From NCBI GenBank assembly GCA_035578155.1, contig JAPWDM010000003.1:67758142-67822141 (forward strand): a stretch of DNA of 64,000 nucleotides, read 5' to 3'. A program made the translations under genes and the position numbers. Positions 10,683 through 22,724 of the stretch are shown here, piece after piece. Below the pieces are notes generated by a model that saw only the letters and a program-made list of their open reading frames with translations, was not told where the DNA came from and ran no database searches. The stretch is from Brachynemurus nebulosus (Eukaryota > Arthropoda > Insecta > Neuroptera > Myrmeleontidae). Within the stretch, counting starts at the first letter, position 1, and every line of letters begins with the position of its first letter.

Positions 10683-13600
10683 TAGTGTTTGGGTCCCGGG
10701 ACGTCTCGTGTCTCGAAGTCCCGGGATTTTTTTCAAATTTTCACTGTCTCGTGTCCCGGGACTTTCGAGTCGAGACTCGAGATCGCATTGTTATAATTTT
10801 AGTTAAGAAAAATGTTCAAAACAAAGTATAGAAATTTTAATCTATCACATAAAATTTTCATATTACATATTAGTAAGTCTCTGACACAAAAAAATATTAA
10901 AGTTGTGCGTGTAGAAAAATACAGTTATTGGACAAAAATTTCATTTACTAATTTCTGGCGTATTTCCACAATCCACTAGTTCTGTAGATACTAGAAGGTT
11001 CTGTTTAACTAAAAAATCAGGAAGTTTGCTTTACTAGTCTATAAGCCTTATAATCTTTAAAAGAAAGTGTCTTGTCCAATAACTGTCAACGTCCAATAAC
11101 TATGCCGTTTACCCTGCTTAGAACTATAGGAATGTGACATGGAATGAAAAAAATCGATTTATGAAAAATGAAGAACTAAATAATCGATTTTTGTCTTTTC
11201 AATATAAATCGATTTGTAAAAAATCGATTTTAGAAAATATAATCGAATTTTGCGAGATTTTGGATTTTTTTTAATTATTTGAAAAATTGCATACTTTTCA
11301 GCATAATTATAAAACTACCATATTAATATTCACAATTCATTAGAATGAAGATCAATTAAAATGGTAAATATCAAAAATAACCAAAACAACAACCTATTGA
11401 TTTTAATACTAGAAAAAAAAAAACAAGTTTTTCTTTCAGCTTTCAGCTTAAATTATGAGGAAACTAAACAGAATTATTGTTACAAATTTTATATTTGTAA
11501 CAATAGTTGTTGCACAAATCTGTTAAAGTATGTAATTTGACTAAGTATATTGGTTTAAACCAACGCCGTGTATTCTTTTTTATTGCTGATAAAAAAAAAA
11601 AATAAAATAAAATAGAATTTATTATCAAAGAATGAATTGCCGATTATAAGTATTAATAAAAAATACGAACTGTTTAGATTTTAATTAACCTTAGAAATGT
11701 TAAAATTTAATTTTATATTCAATATACATTGATTTTTTTTTTAAATGACGATATTATTAATAGTACAGTCACTGAAAAACAAAATAATGTAAAAGCTCCC
11801 AATTTTTTCGGATTGAATGGATTTTCCTGAAAATTTGTATACCAGCTCATCTGACCCTACACTTCAAAAGTTATATTGTCTTGATGTGTGCTTTTTGATA
11901 ATTATGGGTAAAAACTACCCTTGTATGACAAAAATACGAATAGTCCAGATTTACGTATTTTAAAGATTCAATTTATGTTCAAATATGTTGAATAAAATTC
12001 CTTTCAAGTTTTTTAATATAATTTATGAAATTCAGTTACTTTTCTACCCAAAAAATTCTTAAAAACTACCCCTTTGTTTCCGAAAAAATTGGAAAAAAGT
12101 TTTAGCAGCCTAAAGTAACCTTTTGGTGCATTCACAATATATTATATCTCTTTTATTTTTCATTAGAAAACTTATCACTCATTAAAAAGCTGCAACCGTT
12201 AAAAAATAAACCACCCCTTATAATAAAATATAGAAGAAAACGATTATATGATGTTGTGTACATATGATGAACTGTAACTTTTTAAAAGTTTTCAAATGTA
12301 TGATTATATTGTAACTTTTTAATCTCCCAAAAACCCTGATAGAAGAACTACCCCTTATAAAAAATCCTACCCTTTATGGAAAAATTGCATAAAAATTATA
12401 TGTATGGAAAAATAGCATGTGAATTATACATTACATGTTGATATAATTAATTTTTTTTTCATTCTATTGAATTTATTTTTAAAATTTTTTAACTAAATTA
12501 TTAAAAAAATACAAAAAATACACAAAGATGATGGTAATTTACCTGCTCCAAAAATTTTACCGAAAAAATGCAATTGGTTTTTTTACTATAACTTTTTTAA
12601 TTTTTAAGTTATCAATTCGCTTAAAAAACCATTTGGTAGGAAATTTTAAGCACTATAAGTCTTATGATTTACAATTTTTTTGAGTCCTTCAATTTTTAGA
12701 TTTGTAAGTTTAAAGGGCTTAGGAAAGGTAGCCTTCGCGTTCTGTTTTGAGCTTCTAACGATCATAACTCAGTCAAATTTGGACGTACAAAAATGAACAA
12801 AAAAGAAAATTTTTCAGCAAGAAAAGACCTACAATTTTCATTCTATAATTTTTTTCATAAATTTGTTAGTTTTTGAAATATTTTGAAAAAAACTATGATT
12901 TTTTTAAAAATTAAATTTTTTTTTCAAGAGTATATCAGTTATTTTTTCGAATTTAAACTTCTAAATCCGTTCAAACTCCCAGAACCCATTGTTTATATAT
13001 GAATAGAGTAAACTGGCGACGGATTACGCTTATTTTCAATGTTTGCCGTCAAGTAATTAATTTTGATACCAATTTTTTTTCTCAAAAATCAAGACAACCA
13101 TTTTGTTTTGTATGTAACTCCGTTAATTTTGATACTAAATGCTTTTACCACAGCTCAAAATAAAGGTCTATTCAAGTACTTTAAAAGGTGTAATATGAGT
13201 TTTTTTCGAAAAACCTCTCATTTTTCCTCCAAATGACATTGAAAGTTTCGATTTTAGCTATCGTCAAAATCGATTTTAACTTCAAGGAGTCATAACTTAG
13301 GATATGTTCTACCTACAAAAATAAAAAAGAATGCAATCTCTTTATCTCTATATTTTCTCTATTTTTCCTCATAACCATTTTTTATGTAAAACTTGTAGTT
13401 TTTGAGATATTTGCGAAATATCCCTCAAAAACATTCATTTTTTGGGCTAAAAACGACCACATTTAGGCGCCAATATCTCAAAAAGTATTGATTGTACAAA
13501 AAATTCTCATAGAATATTTTTTGCTTAGAATTTGTCCCTCTATTCAACGGTGACGTTATTTTTCATAAAAAAATTTCCAACCCCTAGAAGGGGTGCCTTC

Positions 13601-13872
13601 CACCCCTAGGGTGAAAGCACACATCGGCATTATATAACTTTTGTTTCTTGGGCTACTCCCTAGCTACAGTTCAAATTTCAAGTCAATCCATCCCATCCGA
13701 AAAAATTGGTAGCCAAATGCTTCAGTTACTGTACTATAATACATTTCATAAAAATTTATTTTTAATTAACATTATTTTGAAAAGTCTCGAGGTCCCGGGA
13801 CTTCCCGGGACTTTTATTCTGCGATGTCTCGTGTCCCGGGACTTTAAAAAAGTCGAGACTTCCCAAACCCTA
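10683..13872 (+). mobile_element. large (3.2 kb) hAT-like element with GTCCCGGGAC-rich ends
   Basis: The left end TAGTGTTTGGG is followed by several TCCCGGGACxTCTCGTG motifs. The right end has the same motifs inverted and finishes CCCAAACCCTA. Flanks GCATCGAA (10674-10681) and GCATCGAT (13873-13880) match at 7 of 8 bases, with one extra T at the left junction. The interior is AT-rich with no intact transposase frame, so this is a non-autonomous or eroded copy. It contains the nested MITE at 10922-11085 and an ATCGATTT-rich patch at 11150-11240. Confidence 0.75.
10922..11085 (+). mobile_element. 164-bp MITE with CAGTTATTGGACAA ends
   Basis: Perfect 14-bp terminal inverted repeats: CAGTTATTGGACAA at 10922-10935 and its complement at 11072-11085. 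The left flank is TA and the right flank is TC, probably a mutated TA duplication as in Tc1/mariner-type elements. A third copy of the motif, GTCCAATAACT, follows at 11091. Confidence 0.72.
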
Positions 13873-13880
13873 GCATCGAT

Positions 13881-14449
13881 TAAAAAAAAAACAGCCACTA
13901 GAACGCTCGTGATCACTTTTTCAATTTCTAAGCATATATTTAAGGGTAAGTTCCTAGCCTAAAACGAAAAATCCCACTCGAGTCCCATCATTAATTCAAA
14001 CACAACAAACATATGTCATTAAAAATAATACGTCATTTCCGATCAACTAATTTCCAACCAAAGTTAAATAATCCTGTCATATAATATTTACTAGTTATCA
14101 ACTCAGCGTTCAGCACTCAGCTCAGCTCTTCGTGGGTATATGAGGTATAAAATTTTATGGGAATATCAGACACAGTCTCTTGTCTGTGTGAGTAATTATT
14201 AACATCATTTCAGTTGATATGTAGTGTTGTGTGAAGGATACAAGATAAAATAAGTAACGAAACATTACATATATTATTTCCAGTTAAGTAGTTTTTATCA
14301 GAACTTTATTAAATCATCTCTCCGTTTATTCATGAAATAATGTTCAAAATAATCTATTTGTAGATATGAGCAACGTTGTATTTGATATTAGCTGATTTCA
14401 TTAGAGATTAGAATGTATAAGTGATGATAATATACTGTAAAGAGACATA
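13881..14449. other. stretch without identifiable features
   Basis: Unique sequence with a CTCAGCTCAGCTC patch near 14115 and no coding signal I can support. Confidence 0.3.
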
Positions 14450-14451
14450 TA

Positions 14452-15263
14452 CCGTAAAACCGTCTAGACTCGGACACTTTTTTACATTTTTTGGATATCA
14501 CCAATAAAAGTATAACCATTAGAAAGAGTGTATATTATTTGTTATATCCCTAACCCATTTGTTTCATTATAAGTAAAAATTAAAAAAATAAAAAATAATT
14601 AGTAAGTGTCCGGGTCTACACCCTAAATCGGTCTTGACCCGGACACTTAATTAAATAATGTAATAACATGAAAACTAACCTCTCCCGTCGGGGCTAGGAC
14701 AGTGTTTTATATCGTCTGACGTCTGATGTCTTTGAACCGGTCAAAGACTTCAAAATATTTTGTGGGAAGGGAAAGGGGGCAGTGATATGACACCAGAAGG
14801 AGGCATAAACCGCATAATTCTGGGGGGAATATTAACATATGGATAGTGGGAGTTACAGCTGGTGCGAATCGCGGCCATAGTGTAATAAACTGATGTGTCC
14901 GGGTCTAAACGGATATATGTATATAGCATGTATTTTTTTATATGTACATCGAATATAACTTCAAACATCATTAAATGATACGCGATAAAATTCTGAACAT
15001 ATACATATCAAAACTAAAACAATGTGACAATTATGACGGAAATTACACGTCTAAGTTAGACACACATTTTATTTCTTTGAAAAACTGGAGGATAGTAATC
15101 CTGTAAAATGAGATAGTAAAAGTTGAAATCCGTAGTTTTTATTGGCATAGCTGTTTAGAGGATATTTAACTCTCTCTAATGACGTCAAGAAATTATTTAC
15201 TTTGAAGATTGGTGCAAAGTGTCCGGGTCTAGACCCCCTGTCCGGGTCTAGACGATTTTACGG
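14452..15263 (+). mobile_element. TA-flanked element whose terminal motif recurs internally
   Basis: It starts CCGTAAAACCGTCTAGAC and ends GTCTAGACGATTTTACGG, with TA on both sides (14450-14451 and 15264-15265). The subterminal motif GTGTCCGGGTCTA recurs near 14605, 14895 and 15220, a further GGTCTTGACCCGGACAC stretch lies near 14631, and the right end carries the motif twice in tandem. The interior holds a 73-codon minus-strand frame (14750-14971) with a proline-rich NIPPRIMRFMPPSGVISLPP segment that I do not recognise. The TA flanks suggest a Tc1/mariner-type enzyme. Confidence 0.82.
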
Positions 15264-15539
15264 TAGTTTAATTAAGTAAAAGTGATTTCGGCTATAGTCT
15301 TCGGAAAGAACGTCATTGAAAACGTACAACACCAGACGCAAATAATAAATATCATATTTTTTCTCACACAAATTACGAATTTTATAGCAGAACAATAACA
15401 TGGCTGACGTCACATTATTAATGTGAATTTTCGAATGGAAAATTAAGCTATTACAGCCACTATCAAAGATGAACATTGGTGTAATCGTTTTCAGAATATT
15501 TCAAAATTTCCAAATTAAAAATAAAAATCTTTAAAACCG

Positions 15540-15985
15540 ACTTTGAATGCGATGGTTTTTAACCAGGTTTAGTGAAAATGAATTTAGCCGTTTCCAGGAT
15601 AGTCCAGGATTTCCAAGATGTAAAAACACTCTAAAATTTTTCAGATAAAAATTTATCGGATTCTATATATTATAGATTTCATTATAATTTAGAATAACCT
15701 AAGTTTCATTCGCCGTATGTGACAAAATACACGGTAAAACATGTCACAATTGACAGATGAAAATTAGCTTATTCTGAACTATAATGAAATTTGAAATATG
15801 AAATTCCAAGAATATTTATTTAAAACATTTTAGAGCCTTCTTTGCGTGGTTTGTTAAAATTTTTAATAATTTTACCTTTTCCTGCCAGTCTTGGAATATT
15901 CTGGAAGCGGGTGGATCGATTTTGTGGTTAGGCCAATTTTCCTCAAACCTGGCTAAGAATCATCTCGAAATGTCCAGCTATCGAA
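15540..15985. repeat. fold-back inverted repeat
   Basis: The outer left arm (about 15545-15620, with TTTTTAACCAGGTTTAG) pairs imperfectly with the right arm (about 15880-15975, with AAACCTGGCTAAGAATCA). An inner pair, about 15675-15711 with 15756-15796, contains TTTCATTATAnTTnAGAATAA. The centre holds TATGTGACA...ACATGTCACA. Right-arm sequence near 16012-16062 recurs at 47.74-47.79 kb. Confidence 0.6.
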
Positions 15986-16593
15986 TTAAAAGAAAAACAC
16001 AATAAAATTGGCATTTACCCCAAACGCATATACCTTCTCCGTTCCATCGTAGGTAAAAAATTGTCAAATCCGTAAAAGGCTAAATATTCTTGATGGCATT
16101 AAGTATTACAAGATAAATTTTCATATTTTTACATATTATTTATGAAAAAAAATTTTTTTTCTAAATTTTGTTAATATCCGTATTTTATTTTTAATAAAAT
16201 TTCTTTTATATTTTGCAACATGAATAGACCAATCGCCAATTCCGACAAATTCTAAGAATAGTAAATATTTATTTATTGACGTTCAAACAATATCGAACCG
16301 GAAAATGATTAAATTTTTGACCAACAAAAGATTAATTTCATAAGATTTATGTATGTGCAAAATAATAACCAACATCCAATATTATAAAAGAAAAGAAAAA
16401 CCTTCTTCGATTCCCTTTATATTTCTTCAAAAAAGAAAATTTTATGCGTGCCGTTCAAACGGAGTTTTGTAATGGAAATTAGTTTTGTAATTAGAATTAC
16501 AAATAACCGTTGTGAAGAGGAACAATGCGTGTTTGTAACAGCTTTCAAAGCTTTCAAACCGTTTGCAAATGATAAATCAATATGTCTCAAGCT
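15986..16593. other. stretch without identifiable features apart from a recurring motif
   Basis: Contains CAAACGCATATACCTTCTCC near 16020, which is shared with 47.74 kb. The rest is AT-rich. Confidence 0.3.
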
Positions 16594-16597
16594 TTAA

Positions 16598-17736
16598 GGT
16601 GGCTATACTAATCTAAACGGCCAAATTTTAAGTGTTTTTCCAGGCGTAATAAATAGGAAACCTTAAACATTTTACTATCGATTTTTTATTAACATTTAAA
16701 AAGTACAAAAAAGTCAAAAAAAAGTCAAAATTGAAAATAGCACAGGGCGACAAAGTAGGAACTCAAAAAAAGCTACCCCATGGTTGACATGATTTCGAAC
16801 CCCTCGGTGATCTGAAACACAAAATTTTAGTGAATTCTTAAAGAGCAAGGGGGTCATTTTCGTTTGACGGGAGCGATTTGGAAAAAAAAATTTTGGCAAA
16901 ATGGCGTCCATGTGAAAAAAAAGTTTTTTTTGCCATCGTATTTTCAGTTTCGGGAATTTTTTAAAAACAGTAAAAAAATTAAGCAAACTCCCATCAAAAG
17001 AATTTTGAATATACTATATTAAGTAGCTCTGTATAAAATTTCAAAGCAGTCGGTCCACTAGAACTTGAGATATCATGTCAACCGTTTCAAAAAACACAGT
17101 TTCGAGAGAAACAAGTTTAATGTTTGAAGTCTCGCTTCGGGCAGTCTGAGCCATTTATGGTGTGTTAAACTTAAATTTTGTTAATCAGCGATTCTTGCCT
17201 CGTACAGTATTCCTTCCTAGTGTTGAGCTAATGCAAGACCAAGACCAACACTTGGCAGTCTTGGTCTTGATCTTGTTCTTGCATTAAGAATCTTGGTCTT
17301 GGTCATGCTAGAGCAGTTTGAGTCTCGGTCTTAGTCTTGGTCTTGGTATTGCTAAAAATCTTGTACTTTCCTTGCATTTTTTATTAGCGAATTTTTTCCT
17401 TCTAAACTCAGAATTTTCTCTCTTTACAGTATTAATTATACTTTCAAACTATTTAAATAGTTTAGCAAGAGCCTTGCTTTTTTTTGCTTTTGTCTTGGTC
17501 TTGCTCACTTAAGTCTTGGTATTGGTCTTGCAGGCATACTTGTAGTCTCGGTCTTGGTCTTGCTATTGGTATACATAGTGTTGATCTTGGTCTTGGTCTT
17601 GCAAAAAATGCAAGACCAAGACAAGACTGCAAAACCAAGACTAATTTGCTCATCACTATTTCTTCCTCTAAACTTTGAAAATATGCACAAAAAAAAAACA
17701 ATCGATTTTTTTTAATGTCTAGACCAAAATACCCCC
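16598..17736 (-). mobile_element. TTAA-flanked MITE, GGGGGTATTCTAG family, interrupted by a hAT element
   Basis: TTAA lies at 16594-16597 and 17737-17740. The ends are GGTGGCTATACTAATCTA and TAGACCAAAATACCCCC. The interior block at 16730-16830, with GTTGACATGATTTCGAA and GATCTGAAACACAAAATTTTAGT, is the reverse complement of sequence at 61.5 kb in the related element 60284-61771. Removing the nested hAT MITE (17218-17658) and its duplication leaves about 690 bp. Confidence 0.8.
17218..17658 (-). mobile_element. hAT-type MITE built of AAGACC/GGTCTT repeats, copy 2
   Basis: The ends are TAGTGTTGAGC and GCTCATCACTA. The flanks TTCCTTCC (17210-17217) and TTTCTTCC (17659-17666) match at 7 of 8 bases. 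Same hexamer composition as 2787-3296, in the opposite orientation for most blocks. It sits inside the TTAA-flanked element 16598-17736, so it is the younger insertion. Confidence 0.9.
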
Positions 17737-17740
17737 TTAA

Positions 17741-19965
17741 CTTATTATTCTAGTGGTTCAAAACGAGAAGGAAATAAAATTTTGTATTTTCACATCAAAA
17801 AAAAAATTACACAAAATGTAAATTTAATTCAAATTTTTAATAAAATAATTTTTGTGAATTAAATCAAATTTGATTTTAAAATCAACTACTACAGGATGAC
17901 TCAAAATGACTTAATTTAATTTTCATTTTACTTTCAAATGAAAGAGAAATGATGAGACAGAGACGAATACAAGTCGTTTATTTGTTACAATAAAATATTC
18001 AAATCATGCGAGCAAGGCAGCCCCAGTATCGGAGAGAATTTTATAGTATTCCTTTCCTTCATACCACACTACGTTCGGTCTTTTGTCAGCAAAACAATAA
18101 AAATAATATAAACAGCTTCATTCGTTTTTATAATAGCACCGTACCAATATACCTAGCTAACAAGCGTGGATACAGAATAGATGTATACAATACTCGTAAA
18201 CAGTATTTGTGTACGGTCTTAGTTCAATAAGGCGTCAGGAAAGTGTGTAGGGTTGACCGGGATAATTGTGAACGGATTTTCATGAACCGAGATAAAAGCG
18301 TTGTTTTAAGTATTTTTTATTTTATATATCACACTATGGTTGATTTATTTTTAATTCTACATTATTCAGGATGCGCCACACAAATTTTGAGCAAATTCGT
18401 ATGAAAAACAAAAATTTTATAAGCCATTCACATTTCCCCGATGCGGTTTTGCAAATCTTATGAATTTCGGCGTAAAAGTGAATGCCATCAGAAAAATTAT
18501 TTAGAATGGATCACAAGAGAAGTGTGGTACATCAAAGTAAACCCCAACTCAAATTCTTCACGTTTACCCCACTTTCAAATTTTTCATCATACTTTAGCGG
18601 TCACAATTTCTCTTTGTTTAATGCAAGTTACGCATACCTCAAATTTGTACAAAAACTCAAGGTTAAATAAAAATAACAAAAATTGTAGGAACAAATTTAT
18701 TGCAAACTAAAAATGATATTTTGATGATATTTTGTCATTTTATCAAATCAAAAATCAAAAAATTACAAGATTTTCACACAAAAACAAGGAAAATGAGACT
18801 TTTTCAAGGGAATACATTTAGTTAACATGAATAAAAAACAACAATTTTTAGGTCTAATACTGTAAATGAAAAAAAAAATGGTTTTATATTAATCTACTGC
18901 CCCTGGGCACTCAGAGAGACACTGAAAACAAGTAATTTTTCTGATTTTGTAAGTTGTTATTGGGTAAGGGAGCACAGCAATGAATTCGTAGATTGATACA
19001 CAAAACATCGCTCTTTACACAATTTTTTTTTGTATTTTTTGTACAACGGAAACTTGTACAATAATGTCACCACCATCTTCATCAACATTTTCAACTCTGA
19101 AAACAACACTACTGAAATTTTTGTCGAATGGGGGCATTTGTGAATGACGTTCACAATTACCCCACAATTTTAAAATCATGGGGTATATGTGAATTGGTAA
19201 TAAATTGTCCAATTTCTTTAGCAATTAATGAGGAACCGTCTCAGGGCTTAGACCACTTCTTTAAAAGTACTTTTAACCATTTCTTACCTTTTAAAAAAAT
19301 AAAATGTATTTAAAAAAAAATTTTTTTTTGAGGATTGGTCGAAGTAAGGTACATAAAAGTTTGCAAGGGTTTTTTCAAAATAAAAAAAAGATACTAATAC
19401 TTGGAGAATTGTTATCAAATTTTAATAGCATATTAAGAAAGGACAGAAAAACATATTAAGAGTTGATTTTTAACAATATTAATGTTATTTTAGAAATTAT
19501 AGACGCTGTTCACAATTTCCCCAATTCACAATTACGAATAGTAAAAATGAATACAAAAATGAATAGTAGACGTCTGTATATATTTCCATAGAAAAATTTA
19601 TTTACTAATTGACGCTAAGCGATTACTTACGTTCCCATAGGAAGGTAAGTAAACTTTTATGACCTATTAGTTTTTATAACTCTGGTAATCAGACAACAGA
19701 ATGGTAAATGTTGCTTATCCTACAAGAGTTACCTGCTAAGTAAATGTCAGCTTACGATTTAAGAGGTTGAAAAAAAGAATTTTTTAAATGACGAAAAAGC
19801 TTTTTGTATTATTTATTTATAAAATTTTGAAAATTTAATATTAATAAATTATTCATTCGTATAATTTTCCACTTTCATGACAATACTAGATGGTAACTTT
19901 ATTTTTCTTTAAAGAAAATATATTAGAAGTCATTAAATGTCAGTTATTAAATTAATAAAATAAAG
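17741..19965. other. stretch with recurring TTCACAATTnCCCC motifs, otherwise unassigned
   Basis: GGGATAATTGTGAACGG near 18257, TTCACAATTACCCCAC near 19149 and TTCACAATTTCCCCAA near 19508 suggest an old element with related ends, but no target duplication or firm boundary is visible. Frames at 18006-18230 and 18441-18710 match nothing I know. Confidence 0.35.
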
Positions 19966-20279
19966 TAAAAAAAAATGTTTTTTAAGAGAAAGCTTTTATT
20001 TAAAAATGGGCTTAAAAAAAACAAAATAACTTTTGAGTGAAGTTTGAAGCAATATGCAACATAATTTATAAAAGCTTGAGGCGTTATCTATCATTAATTA
20101 TTTCTGTTTTGGATATAAGTGTAGCTATTTTACTTTTTAGTAGTTACCAAATTTAATTAAACGCCTCAAGCTTTTATAAATTATGTTGCATATTGCTTCA
20201 AACTTCACTCAAAAGTTATTTTATTTTTTTAGCCCATTTTTAAATAAAAGCCTTTTCTTAAAAAACATTTTTTCACTTT
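19966..20279. repeat. long fold-back inverted repeat, 120-bp arms
   Basis: Left arm 19966-20085 pairs with right arm 20160-20279 with only a 2-base net length difference. Blocks such as AGCTTTTATTTAAAAATGGG and GCAATATGCAACATAATTT are complementary in the other arm. The 74-base loop is AT-rich. The intact arms indicate a recent origin. No ORF or target duplication was found. Confidence 0.85.
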
Positions 20280-20693
20280 TTTATTTTCTACTTTTTAGTA
20301 TGATTACAATTAATTTAAAAAAAAAAATAAAAAAGTAATTTTTTTTACCTATATTTTAATCGGTTAATTTACCCTAATCAGACATAACTATGGAAACAAA
20401 AAATTTGCAATGTAAAATCAATGGACAATATCTGACAATTTGAAATGTCAAAAAGTTGCGTAGGACTAAAAATCAACAATTTTGGTTTGGAGCGAATTAG
20501 GGAAAAACTAATTATACAATATTTCATTGTCATCAAGGTTAGACACGTATGCAACATTTGAAACCTCTAGCTCAATTAGAACCTGTCTAAATTTTGATTC
20601 CAAGATTTGATCTAAACCAACATACTAACATAGCAAGTTAAATAAAAGCTTTTAAAAATGTACATCGTTTTTGAAGTTACAGAGGTTACTAAC

Positions 20694-20806
20694 TAATAAT
20701 TTTTTTCGACTAATCAATCATTGTATGGTCGTTATTTTCGATAAATTATTAATTTTGTTTAAAAAATAACTTTAGGCGATTGATCAACTACCTGCTCCTC
20801 AATGAC
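20694..20806 (+). mobile_element. degenerate fragment of the TAGTGATGTC hAT MITE family
   Basis: Resembles the right half of the elements at 27025-27314 and 48840-49292 (TCGACTAAT...TATTTTCGA...CTTTAGGCGATTGATCAACT...CTGCTCCTC). No terminal CATCACTA or duplication survives. Confidence 0.6.
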
Positions 20807-21097
20807 GAAACAGTTTTCTATTCCAAAAATAAAAATTACTCTTCATGATGTCACTGTTTTTTACTTGTTTTGACGTAGACTTTTGAATAATCGATAGCGC
20901 TCTTTCGAAATTAACCGAACACCTCAGAGTGTTAGTTAACAAGAAAGATGCTCACATTTTATTTTAGTTAAATACGTAGGAAGCCGTTCTTCGAATGGTC
21001 CGGAAAAGAGTTATACTTACTTTTAAATTTCTTGGTCAAAACCAACCCGTTGTAGACACACAAGAATCGTCAAAAAATTTAAACAGGGGGTTCTTAA

Positions 21098-21870
21098 GGG
21101 AAGGTTTACTTGAGATTTGATAAAAACAATCGATTTTTTTGCCGAAATTGACAGCAAATTATGTGAAGAATATGTTCCCAAAGCGATTTTACTGAAAATA
21201 ATTTAAAAACAAAATTCTTGCACATTAACCGAATCCAAAAAAAAAAGAAATTCAAAAAACGTAGTTCACGCAATAATGAGTATTAAATATAAAATTTTGA
21301 AAATTCGTTTCTTTATATACATATATTTTATAATATCTCGGAACTACATTTTTGGAACTGGCGGACACGATAACTCAAAAACTATTCGATGGATCCTTTT
21401 TTTCAATTTTTTATTTTAAAGATAATTCAATTCTTCGGCACCTCTACCTAAGTTCGATACACTTATAATATTTTTGTTATTTTTAAGTTTACTTTAAAGA
21501 GCGAAAAATAAGATAAAAATCGTAATCAAAAGTTCAAACATCCCCCATTTCTTTTTCTTTCAGCAATTTATTGATATTATAGGTAGAGGTGCCGGTACTC
21601 TTCATATATTTTATAAATCTTTTTTGTTTTTGGATTTTCGGTGGTTTATTACCGGCGCTAGGATGTGCGCCAACAAGGCATTGGATTTTCGGATCGTCAC
21701 ACTGCAGTATCTATAAAATGGACAATTTTTTATATTTTTCCTTGAAAAATTTTTGTCGTATAGTTTAATACTTAATAAATATGTGTACAAAATTGATATT
21801 TACTTCCATTCTTGAGAAAAAAATTCTAGAAAAATACATAATTTTTAAGGACTCTCGAGTAAACCTCCCC
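21098..21870 (+). mobile_element. TTAA-flanked MITE, GGGAAGGTTTACTTGAGA family, copy 1
   Basis: A 773-bp element between TTAA at 21094-21097 and 21871-21874. The left end is GGGAAGGTTTACTTGAGA and the right end is TCTCGAGTAAACCTCCCC. It matches the 753-bp element at 60462-61214 almost throughout and in the same orientation, for example at GGCGGACACGATAACT and CGGATCGTCACACTGCAGT. No coding frame. Confidence 0.88.
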
Positions 21871-21874
21871 TTAA

Positions 21875-22724
21875 AGAAAAAAGAATACAATTGATTCTAG
21901 CGGTTGACTACGAAATCCTGACATTATACATGTCTAACACGTACTTAGCAAATTATTTTATTTTATTCACATGTGTGTAGATAACACAGACCCATAAAAA
22001 ATGGTGACGCAGACACTCACATGTATAAAATTTAATGCCGTTTTAAATAGGTAAATAGGTGACAGCGAGAATAATATAAATAAGTTACCTACTTATAATA
22101 AAAGATAACAAACTAGATTCTCAATGGGGAATACATGCATACGGCATTGATAACAGAAATAAAACTTTATGTACTTACATATTTTCTAAATTTAAAATCG
22201 AAAAGAGCTTTCTGATAATATCAGTAGAGGTATTTCTAGGTATGTCAATAATGAACCAACAGCGTATATATAGGTATTGTAAGTGATCATTCCCGATGAG
22301 AAATAAAAGACATTTTGGCACTGTGAGTCAATTTTTTTTGTCTCAATTTCTAATACCTAATTTATTTACTCAAGAACATCACAATACCGCCTTCTCCTTT
22401 CTACCCGCACAACTAAATATCGGGGAAAGTGAGCTGAATTTTCGCAAGTTTATTTGTTCGGAACACGTAAGAACGGTTCAAGCAGGGCGCGGGTCCAGCC
22501 AGCTCTCAATGCTTTCTTTGACATTGTTTCGTTGTTAGTCCCGTATGCATATGCCTAATACTATTCAGTGGATTGGTGAGTTGCTGTGCGCACGCTTACG
22601 AAGGTTTCTGAATTAGTAGAATCATTTTACAGTAGATGGTGTGCGAATAGTTTCAACAAATGTGTGTATTGCATATTGTCACCAGATTAAAAAATTTCTT
22701 TATTCTTAAATCAAACTTTATGAA
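21875..22724. other. stretch without identifiable features, locally GC-richer
   Basis: 22290-22620 is less AT-rich than its surroundings and holds an 80-codon plus-strand frame (22296-22538). The peptide resembles no family I know and has no clear splice or start context, so I do not call a gene. Confidence 0.3.

Noticed and set aside
18249..19540. Possible element with TAATTGTGAACGG / TTCACAATTTCCCC ends
   Set aside because: The ends match only over a short core, and no target duplication is visible.
22296..22538. 80-codon frame in a GC-richer patch
   Set aside because: No recognisable family, no clear start or splice context; kept only as an unassigned stretch.
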